From Dehalococcoidia bacterium (GTDB lineage Bacteria > Chloroflexota > Dehalococcoidia > UBA3495): 5,386 nt of DNA. Below, in pieces: positions 1 to 5,386 of this stretch. The stretch lies in contig JAPKDE010000178.1 in NCBI GenBank assembly GCA_028822675.1, positions 1 to 5,386 of the forward strand. The letters are read 5' to 3'. A program made the translations under genes and the position numbers. The notes under the pieces were generated by a model. The model had not been told where the DNA came from and ran no database searches. It saw only the letters and a list, made by a program, of their open reading frames with translations. How positions within the stretch are numbered: position 1 is the stretch's first letter; every line of letters starts with the position of its first letter.

Positions 1-887
1 AGGACGACGTTAAGAACTGCGCCCGCGCCTTTACCGGCTGGACCATCGCCAACGCCGACTACATGGCCGAGCGCGCGTCCAGAGACTCCATCTGGCCAGC
101 AGGACGCATCGACTGGCAGTTTGAGTACTGCCCCGAGGACCACGACGAGACCGACAAGGATTTCTTGGGACGCACCGGCAATTTCAACGGCGACGATATC
201 ATCGACATCATCGCCATGCGTCCGGCCACCAGTTGGTTCATCGCCGGCAAACTCTACAATTACTTCGTGTCCGACACCCCCAACGAGGAAGCAACTTCCT
301 TCTTGGCGGAGGAGTACCGCAAGTCCAGCGGGGACATTCGCTCCATGCTGCGGGCCCTGTTCCTATCTGATTACTTCAAGTCGGAATCGGTTTGGTACGA
401 CAAGATCAAAAGCCCCGCCGAGTTGGTGGTTGGCACCGCGCGGCTGGCCGGCAGTTACAAGACTCCCCAATCTGACATCACAAACCTGGCCAGCGATGCC
501 AATTTCATGGGCCAGGAGATTTTGAACCCGCCCACCGTAGAAGGTTGGCACACCGGCGTGGAATGGGTCGACACCGGCACTCTGGTAGAACGGGTTAACT
601 CGTCTGCCCTGGTTATCGGAAACACCCTGCAGCCTGGCGTCCAGGCCATGCTCCAGCATCTCAAAGGCCGTCAAAATAGCTACCAACCAGACGAATTGGT
701 GGATGAGTGTTTGCTGTTAATCGGCAGTCTGCATGTGACTGACAGCACCCGAGAACGGTTGGTTGAGTTCGCCGCCAATTTCGGCGAGGTGAAGTTCACG
801 CCGGAAGACGCGGTTGCCTGCTCTGAGCAGCAGGTAGTAGAACTACTCCAATTGATCCTAGCCACCCGAGAATACCAAATGGCCTAG
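1..887 (+). CDS. DUF1800 family protein, C-terminal part (5' end outside window)
   Basis: The reading frame is open from base 3, so the ATG at 63 is an internal methionine. The 20 codons before it read DDVKNCARAFTGWTI..., a typical DUF1800 motif. About 294 residues are visible, against roughly 450-550 for the family as I know it, so the N-terminus (with any export signal) is missing. Other family hallmarks follow, counted from Met63: an HDETDKDFLG segment (residues 27-36), RPATSWFIAGKLYNYF (53-68), a K-S-P-A-E-L segment followed by TARLAG (116-130), MGQEILNPPTVEGW (149-162, nt 507-548), and a C-terminal LILATREYQMA before TAG at 885-887. The biochemical role of DUF1800 is not established. Its genes often sit next to DUF1501 genes, but none lies downstream here, so a partner would have to be upstream of the window. 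Family assignment is firm; function is unknown. Confidence 0.92.
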   Translation, partial: DDVKNCARAFTGWTIANADYMAERASRDSIWPAGRIDWQFEYCPEDHDETDKDFLGRTGNFNGDDIIDIIAMRPATSWFIAGKLYNYFVSDTPNEEATSFLAEEYRKSSGDIRSMLRALFLSDYFKSESVWYDKIKSPAELVVGTARLAGSYKTPQSDITNLASDANFMGQEILNPPTVEGWHTGVEWVDTGTLVERVNSSALVIGNTLQPGVQAMLQHLKGRQNSYQPDELVDECLLLIGSLHVTDSTRERLVEFAANFGEVKFTPEDAVACSEQQVVELLQLILATREYQMA

Positions 888-993
888 GCCCTGCCCTGCA
901 GGCGGCAAAGTTAGTATTGGCGGCGTTCGTATCTCGGGGTTGGCTTATTCGAAAGGTCGGCAGAGTAACAAACACCAACCGCCGGCTAGTATT

Positions 994-1086
994 TGTCACC
1001 TTGAGAGAAGCGAAGGGTCTCGTTGCTTAGGTTAAACATTGATGCAGCGTGTAACCGGATTCTTCGGCTCCGGCCTCAGAATGACA
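994..1086. repeat. Imperfect long inverted repeat, probable dispersed intergenic element
   Basis: The left arm (994-1019) begins TGTCA and contains GAAGCGAAGGGTC. The right arm (1058-1086) contains GATTCTTCGGCTCC and ends TGACA. The outer five bases pair perfectly (994-998 with 1082-1086), as do CGAAG (1011-1015) with CTTCG (1062-1066) and TGAG (1002-1005) with CTCA (1075-1078). Mismatches and a short right-arm bulge lie between these blocks, and the loop is about 38 nt. The arm consensus resembles an intergenic repeat of the type GTCATTCTGAGCGAAGCGAA that I recall from Chloroflexota and other genomes; this is from memory and was not searched. It lies in the only substantial gene-free stretch (888-1151), which shows nothing else coding. 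It could be a decayed miniature element or an RNA-level hairpin. The structure is seen directly; its repetitive nature is inferred. Confidence 0.6.
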
Positions 1087-1090
1087 GGGC

Positions 1091-1119
1091 TTAAGCAACT
1101 GTCCATCGAACAATATAAA
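1091..1119 (+). promoter_or_regulatory. Weak candidate sigma-70-type promoter for the NHL-repeat gene
   Basis: A TATAAA hexamer at 1114-1119 sits in an AT-rich patch just upstream of the NHL gene and matches the -10 consensus at five of six positions. With a 17-bp spacer the -35 box would be TTAAGC (1091-1096), only a half match. Transcription would then start near 1126 and give a leader of about 26 nt. The gap upstream and the inverted repeat make read-through from the DUF1800 gene less likely, so a local promoter is reasonable. This exact assignment is tentative because the -35 box is poor. Confidence 0.25.
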
Positions 1120-1151
1120 AAAGCACTTACGATTACGTTAGCGAGTCTTTA

Positions 1152-2165
1152 ATGACCACCACTAAGGCATTCACTTACAGCCATACCATTGGCTTTCTGG
1201 CCGCCACCGGACGCGGTCTCACTAACCCCGTGGACCTAGCGATAAACTCTCAGGGCGTGATCTACGTTCTGAACCGGGCCGGACCTGAAACGTCCATTCG
1301 TCTTCCTTCCAAGCGAGTGACAATGTGCAACTTGGACGAGGACTGGTTTGGGGACTTTGGCACCGGCGGCAGGGGAGACGGCCAGTTCTGGTGGCCCAGC
1401 GCCATCGCCATCGACAGCCAAGACCAAGTCTATGTTGCCGACGAAGCCCTGCAGCGTATTTCCATCTTTGATAAAGACGGCAAGTTCCTCAGCAAATGGG
1501 GCATCAAGGGTTCAGAACAAGGGCAGCTTGAATACCCGTCCAACCTGGCCTTTGACTCCGACGACAATCTTTGGCTGACCGACAGCGGTAACCACCGGGT
1601 GCAGAAGTTCACCAAGGACGGCCAGTTCATTTCCGGCTGGGGCCAACGCGGTTCTGGTTCAGGCCAGTTTGAGGGGCCGTGGGGACTTGCTCTAACTAAC
1701 AACGGAGACGTCTATATCTCCGACTGGGGCAATGACCGAATACAGCGCTACAGCACCGACGGCGCGTTAATTGAGGAGTTCGGCGGTCTAACGGGAGATG
1801 ATGCCATCCACCGTCCAGCCGGACTGACCGTGGACGCAGAAGGCAACATCTACGTGGCTGACTGGGGCAACGAACGGGTAAAGGTATTGGCGCCCGACGG
1901 CAGCCTCCTGGCGTCGCTTCGCGGGGAGTCGGTGGACTCCAAATGGGCAGCAGACTACTTTGGGGTTAACCCTGAAGAGGGCCGGTTGCGTTACGCGGCG
2001 GACCTGTTCCCGGAGCTGGATCCACCAGCAAGGCGAGACCGTGAGATATCAGCTGGGGTGGAAGGCTTCCTCTGGGGTCCAACAGCCGTGAAGCTCGACG
2101 GTCAGGGCAACCTATACGTGGCCGACAGCCTCCGGCACCGCCTGCAGGTCTACAAGACCAACTAG
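1152..2165 (+). CDS. NHL-repeat beta-propeller protein
   Basis: A complete 337-residue protein built from about six NHL-type blades: near residues 24-67, 81-113, 128-163, 175-210, 221-256 and 308-336. Each carries a hydrophobic-D-x-x-G/D-x-hydrophobic-Y/W core, and most continue as (V/L/I)-(A/T/S)-D followed by a GN-x-R(V/I) or equivalent turn. Clear examples are WLTDSGNHRVQKF, YISDWGNDRIQRY and YVADWGNERVKVL. A charged spacer of about 50 residues (257-307) separates blades 5 and 6. There is no signal peptide or membrane segment, so a cytosolic location is inferred. NHL propellers usually bind proteins, RNA or small ligands; no catalytic motif allows a specific function here. The start is well constrained: an in-frame stop lies at 1116-1118 and no ATG, GTG or TTG occurs between it and 1152. 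Shine-Dalgarno support is weak (only GAG at 1143-1145). The gene converges on glnS, 29 bp away. Confidence 0.9.
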   Translation: MTTTKAFTYSHTIGFLAATGRGLTNPVDLAINSQGVIYVLNRAGPETSIRLPSKRVTMCNLDEDWFGDFGTGGRGDGQFWWPSAIAIDSQDQVYVADEALQRISIFDKDGKFLSKWGIKGSEQGQLEYPSNLAFDSDDNLWLTDSGNHRVQKFTKDGQFISGWGQRGSGSGQFEGPWGLALTNNGDVYISDWGNDRIQRYSTDGALIEEFGGLTGDDAIHRPAGLTVDAEGNIYVADWGNERVKVLAPDGSLLASLRGESVDSKWAADYFGVNPEEGRLRYAADLFPELDPPARRDREISAGVEGFLWGPTAVKLDGQGNLYVADSLRHRLQVYKTN

Positions 2166-2184
2166 GCAGCCAGTATCGGATGTC

Positions 2185-2206
2185 CTGGGGCGCCCTAGTT
2201 CTTTTT
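2185..2206 (+). terminator. Probable intrinsic terminator of the NHL-repeat gene
   Basis: Twenty bases after the NHL stop codon, CTGGG (2185-2189) can pair with CCTAG (2194-2198), including one G-U pair, around a GCGC loop. The perfect palindrome GGGCGCCC (2188-2195) lies at its core. The stem is followed directly by TTCTTTTT (2199-2206). This is a short but recognisable stem plus T-tract for + strand transcripts. No T-tract follows on the - strand, so it would act in one direction only. It overlaps the stop codon and final Lys-Lys-Asn codons of the convergent glnS, whose AAA/AAG lysine codons supply the T-tract on the opposite strand, so the T-run could also be coincidental. Confidence 0.42.
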
Positions 2207-3886
2207 GCGGGCTTGGTCCATCCTGCCCCACGTGTCCCGCAACGCGACTGTCCGGTTGAAGATCGGTGCTTCCGGTGTGGAGTCCTTGTCGACGCAGAAG
2301 TAGCCCAGCCGCAAGAATTGGAACCGCTCGCCTGGCTTGGCCTGGTCTAGGCCCGGCTCCAACTTGGCCGATTGCATGACCACCAAAGAATCGGGGTTGA
2401 TGTTGTCCTTCCAGTCGCCGCCTTCGGGTACATCGTCCGGGTTCTCAGTGGCGAATAGGTGATCGTAAACACGCACTTCAGCGTCCACTGCATATTCGGC
2501 TGAGACCCAGTGTGCAGTTCCCCTGACCTTGCGGCCATCCGAAGATGTGCCGCCAAAGGTGTTCGGGTCGTAGGTACAGCGCAGCTCGATTATCTCGCCG
2601 GTGGTTTCATCCTTCACCACGCTGTTGCAGGTGATGTAGTAGGCGTCTTTCAAGCGAACTTCTCGGCCTGGAGATAGACGGTAGAACTTGGGCGGTGGCA
2701 CTTCGCGGAAGTCGTCTTTCTCGATGTAGACCACCCGGGTGAACGGGACGTTTCTTTCGCCCATGGTGAGGTCTTCGGGGTTGTTGGTCGAGATAATATC
2801 TTCGACCTTGCCCTCGGGGTAGTTCTCGATCACCACCTTGAGCGGGTCCAAAACACCCATTACCCTAGGTGATCTTTTGTTCAGGTCGTCCCGCAGCGTG
2901 TGCTCTAGCAGGGCGATTTCCACCGTGTTGTCGCGCCGGGCGACACTGATACGGTCGCAGAAATTGCGCAGCGCCTCCGGAGTGTAACCACGACGTCGCA
3001 GTCCGGAGATCGTCGGCATCCTAGGATCGTCCCAGGCGTTCACGTAGCCGCCATTAAGCAACTCAACCAGTCGGCGCTTGCTTAGCACGGTATGGGTGAT
3101 ATTCAACCGAGCAAACTCGATCTGTTGCGAGTGGTAGATATCCAGCTCGTTTAAGAACCAGTCGTACAGTGGACGGTGGTCTTCAAACTCCAGCGTACAT
3201 ACGGAATGAGTGACATTCTCAATGGAATCAGACTGCCCGTGGGCGAAGTCGTACATCGGGTAGATCGGCCATTCGTCGCCGGTGCGGTGATGAGTCTGTT
3301 TGAGAATCCGGTAGAGCACCGGGTCGCGCAGGTTCAAGTTCGGCGCGGCCATATCGATTTTGGCCCGCAGTGTATGGCTGCCTTCGTCAAAAAAGCCAGC
3401 CCTCATGCTCTTAAATAAGTTGAGGTTTTCTTCAACGGTCCGGTTGCGGTAGGGGCTCTCTTTGCCGGGCTCGGTCAGGTTTCCTCGGTACTCCCGGATT
3501 TCATCCCCGGTCAGGTCGCAGACGTAGGCTTTGCCCATCTCAATCAGCTTGGTGGCATATTGATAGAGTTGCCCAAAGTAATCGGATGCGAAGAAAAGGT
3601 TATCGCCCCAGTCATAGCCCAACCAGCGCACGTCTTCCTGGATCGATTCGACGAATTCCATCTCCTCGCGAGAGGGGTTGGTGTCGTCGAACCGCAGGTG
3701 GCACACGCCGTCAAAATCTGCGGCCAGCCCAAAGTTCAAACAAATGGACTTGGCGTGGCCTATGTGTAGATAGCCGTTGGGCTCCGGTGGAAAGCGGGTG
3801 ACGACCCGACCACCAAACTTGCCCGACCTATTGTCGTCGGCGATTATTCCGCGTACGAAGTCAACCGAGGTTTCTGCCTGTGTCAT
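2195..3886 (-). CDS. glnS: Glutaminyl-tRNA synthetase (GlnRS)
   Basis: A complete 563-residue class I synthetase, close to the 554 residues of E. coli GlnRS. It attaches glutamine to tRNA-Gln using ATP in the cytosol. The Rossmann catalytic domain opens with [17 protein letters not shown], with HIGH at residues 41-44 (nt 3755-3766). The KMSKS-type loop is VLSKRR, with LSKRR at 268-272 (nt 3071-3085). Residues aligned by eye with the E. coli glutamine pocket (Arg30, Asp66, Tyr211, Cys229, Gln255) are kept as Arg31, Asp67, Tyr212, Cys230 and Gln255. [20 protein letters not shown] (about 285-304) is the typical segment following the KMSKS region. Residues from about 340 form the two beta-barrel anticodon-binding domains, ending with [14 protein letters not shown] near the C-terminus. 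The ATG at 3886 fits this full-length alignment and has an upstream AGGA. It is the second gene of an operon with gltX, 35 bp downstream. No frameshift or missing catalytic residue is seen. Confidence 0.98.
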   Translation of the reverse strand: MTQAETSVDFVRGIIADDNRSGKFGGRVVTRFPPEPNGYLHIGHAKSICLNFGLAADFDGVCHLRFDDTNPSREEMEFVESIQEDVRWLGYDWGDNLFFASDYFGQLYQYATKLIEMGKAYVCDLTGDEIREYRGNLTEPGKESPYRNRTVEENLNLFKSMRAGFFDEGSHTLRAKIDMAAPNLNLRDPVLYRILKQTHHRTGDEWPIYPMYDFAHGQSDSIENVTHSVCTLEFEDHRPLYDWFLNELDIYHSQQIEFARLNITHTVLSKRRLVELLNGGYVNAWDDPRMPTISGLRRRGYTPEALRNFCDRISVARRDNTVEIALLEHTLRDDLNKRSPRVMGVLDPLKVVIENYPEGKVEDIISTNNPEDLTMGERNVPFTRVVYIEKDDFREVPPPKFYRLSPGREVRLKDAYYITCNSVVKDETTGEIIELRCTYDPNTFGGTSSDGRKVRGTAHWVSAEYAVDAEVRVYDHLFATENPDDVPEGGDWKDNINPDSLVVMQSAKLEPGLDQAKPGERFQFLRLGYFCVDKDSTPEAPIFNRTVALRDTWGRMDQARKKN

Positions 3887-3896
3887 TCTATTTTCA

Positions 3897-3900
3897 TCCT
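3897..3900 (-). promoter_or_regulatory. Shine-Dalgarno site of glnS
   Basis: Read on the - strand, AGGA lies 10 nt before the glnS ATG at 3886, within the 35-nt gltX-glnS gap. The spacing is slightly long but workable and supports this start. An ATG immediately overlaps the AGGA but is out of frame and too close to use this site. Confidence 0.5.
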
Positions 3901-3921
3901 GTATTTGTGCCTAAGGAACAG

Positions 3922-5386
3922 CTAACTGGCGGCGCTGAACCGCTCAACTGCATTCTTCATCCGGCTCACGGTGCGGTCTTTGCCCAAGACCTCTAGCATC
4001 TCAAAGAGTGGCGGCGATACGGACCGTCCGGTGGCAGCCGTACGCAAAACGCCGAAGAACTGACGGCGAGACAGCTCCAATCGCTCCCCGGTGGAGTTCA
4101 GCATCTCTTCCAATTTCTCATGCCGGAAATCATCGGTGGCGCTCAGGTCATCCAGCGCAGCCTTCAATGCTGACAATGTGGTGTCTCGGTCCATGCCCTT
4201 CTGCACCAAGGTTCCAGTGTCAAACTCTTCATCAGCCTTGAAGAAGTACGAGGTGATGTTTGCTGACTCCTCCAGGCTCTTGATGCGCTCCTGTAATAAC
4301 GGAGCAATCCGCTGGAGATAATCTTGGTCAACGGGCAGCATATCCTTGGGCAGGTCGCGCTCCAAAAACGGCGTCATACGCCCGGCCAGTTGCTCCGCCG
4401 TCAACTCTCGGATGTACATGCCGTTGATCCAGAGGAGCTTTTCTTGGTCAAAGATGGCTGACGATTTGGTAACTCGGTCCAGAGTAAAATTCTCTATGAC
4501 CGTTTGAGTCGACACCACATCCGTTTTATCGTCCAATGCCCAGCCCAGCAGCACCATGAAGTTGATCAATGCTTCGGGCAGGAAACCGTTCTCCTTGTAC
4601 TCGCCAATGGCGGTAGCCCCGTGCCGCTTGGATAGTTTGGCCCGGTCTGCGCCCATGATCATGGGCAGGTGGGCAAACTTGGGCGGCTCGTAGCCCAGCG
4701 CCTCAAATAATTGAAGGTGCCTGGGCGTGCTGGGCAGCCATTCTTCCGCCCGCATCACGTGGCTAATCTCCATCAGGTGGTCGTCAGCAACCACGGCCAG
4801 GTGGTAGGTGGGGAAACCGTCCGACTTCATGATTATGAAATCGTTCAGCGTTTCGTTTCGCCATTCGACCACGCCGCGAATCAGGTCATTGACCCTGGTG
4901 ATGCCCTCTTTTGGCATGGCAAACCGGACAACGTTGGACTCTTGTCCTTCGCTTAGTTTGCTGATCTCTTCCGGTGTAAGGTCCCGGCAATTACAATCTG
5001 CGCTGGCCGAAACACGCCGGTCGCGTTGTTCCTGACTGTCTTGGGACGGCGGTTTCTGGCTGCAATAACAGTGGTAGGCATTGCCCTGGGAAACCAATTT
5101 CTCAGCCAGGTCGTGGTATATCTGCAATCGCTCAGATTGGTAGTACGGCCCATAGGGGCCGCCAACCTCGGGGCCCTCGTCCCAATCGATGTCCAACCAA
5201 CGGAGACCGTCCAACATGGCTTCGATCGACCCCGGGACCAGACGCGCCTGATCAGTATCTTCAACTCTGACGATGAATTTACCGCCATGATGGCGGGCAA
5301 AAAGCCAATTGAAGAGGGCTGTCCGGATGTTGCCAATGTGGGGCAATCCGGTGGGGCTGGGCGCGAATCGAACGCGGACTTCTCCG
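3922..5386 (-). CDS. gltX: Glutamyl-tRNA synthetase (GluRS), N-terminus cut by window edge
   Basis: Class I synthetase that charges tRNA-Glu with glutamate in the cytosol. The frame stays open to the window edge: the 13 residues before the TTG codon at 5346-5344 read GEVRVRFAPSPTG, the conserved GluRS N-terminus. That TTG is therefore an internal leucine and the true start lies only a few codons outside. About 487 residues are visible, near the full family length. The HIGH motif appears as HIGN (nt 5329-5340), followed by RVEDTD. The KMSKS motif is KLSKR (nt 4624-4638), followed by HGATAIGEY. Between the halves of the catalytic domain, CYC (nt 5062-5070) and CNC (nt 4987-4995) form a likely four-cysteine zinc site; E. 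coli GluRS has CxC...CxH here. The helical anticodon-binding region contains LLQERIKSLEE and ends with RTAATGRSVSPPLFEMLEVLG. The TAG stop is at 3924-3922. The gene leads into glnS. No catalytic defect is seen. Confidence 0.97.
   Translation of the reverse strand, partial: GEVRVRFAPSPTGLPHIGNIRTALFNWLFARHHGGKFIVRVEDTDQARLVPGSIEAMLDGLRWLDIDWDEGPEVGGPYGPYYQSERLQIYHDLAEKLVSQGNAYHCYCSQKPPSQDSQEQRDRRVSASADCNCRDLTPEEISKLSEGQESNVVRFAMPKEGITRVNDLIRGVVEWRNETLNDFIIMKSDGFPTYHLAVVADDHLMEISHVMRAEEWLPSTPRHLQLFEALGYEPPKFAHLPMIMGADRAKLSKRHGATAIGEYKENGFLPEALINFMVLLGWALDDKTDVVSTQTVIENFTLDRVTKSSAIFDQEKLLWINGMYIRELTAEQLAGRMTPFLERDLPKDMLPVDQDYLQRIAPLLQERIKSLEESANITSYFFKADEEFDTGTLVQKGMDRDTTLSALKAALDDLSATDDFRHEKLEEMLNSTGERLELSRRQFFGVLRTAATGRSVSPPLFEMLEVLGKDRTVSRMKNAVERFSAAS

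Noticed and set aside
63..65. ATG as the start of the DUF1800 gene
   Set aside because: In-frame codons from base 3 encode the family's DV...ARAFTGW motif, so the gene starts before the window.
363..686. 107-codon - strand reading frame inside the DUF1800 gene
   Set aside because: It is the antisense shadow of a region with strong DUF1800 motifs and has no family resemblance of its own.
881..906. GGCCTAGGCC palindrome and a CCTGC/GCAGG hairpin just after the DUF1800 gene, as a terminator
   Set aside because: The 5-bp stem with a 3-nt loop is not followed by a T-run, and the palindromes are short enough to be chance in GC-rich sequence. Termination here is possible but unsupported.
796..999. 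67-codon - strand reading frame covering the end of the DUF1800 gene and the intergenic gap
   Set aside because: It overlaps a clearly real gene on the other strand, shows no recognisable motif, and has no ribosome-binding or neighbour support.
3883..3897. A four-codon reading frame (MKIE) whose TGA overlaps the glnS ATG, as a possible translational-coupling leader
   Set aside because: Its ATG overlaps the AGGA ribosome-binding site and has no convincing site of its own. A frame this short arises easily by chance.
5344..5346. TTG as the start codon of gltX
   Set aside because: The frame continues upstream to the window edge with VRVRFAPSPTG, the conserved GluRS N-terminus. This TTG is the leucine just before PHIGN, so starting here would delete part of the active site.

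Overview
The window looks like an ordinary piece of bacterial chromosome. It is fairly GC-rich and tightly coded, with two genes on the + strand facing a two-gene synthetase operon on the - strand. The gene set (a DUF1800 protein, a cytosolic-looking NHL-repeat beta-propeller, and adjacent GluRS and GlnRS genes) and the style of the proteins suggest an uncultured Chloroflexota, perhaps a SAR202/Dehalococcoidia-like lineage. This placement is an inference from protein resemblance and was not tested. No mobile element, CRISPR array, tRNA or rRNA was seen.

Layout. Positions 1-887 (+) hold the C-terminal part of a DUF1800 protein that begins before the window. Positions 888-1151 form the only sizeable intergenic gap. 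It contains an imperfect long inverted repeat (994-1086) that resembles a dispersed intergenic element, followed by a weak candidate promoter. Positions 1152-2165 (+) encode a complete 337-residue NHL-repeat protein. A 29-bp convergent gap follows, with a plausible intrinsic terminator for the NHL gene that runs into the last codons of glnS. Positions 3886-2195 (-) encode complete GlnRS. Upstream of it on the - strand, 5386-3922 encode nearly complete GluRS, cut at its N-terminus by the window edge.

How the genes work together. gltX and glnS are 35 bp apart in the same direction and are very likely co-transcribed. They charge tRNA-Glu and tRNA-Gln respectively. A dedicated GlnRS implies direct Gln-tRNA formation rather than sole reliance on the GatCAB transamidation route, so the partner GluRS would be expected to discriminate against tRNA-Gln. 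The two + strand genes have no evident link to translation or to each other.

I found no convincing new biological system. The items most worth a second look are the intergenic inverted repeat, the GluRS-GlnRS pairing, and the spacer between the last two NHL blades.
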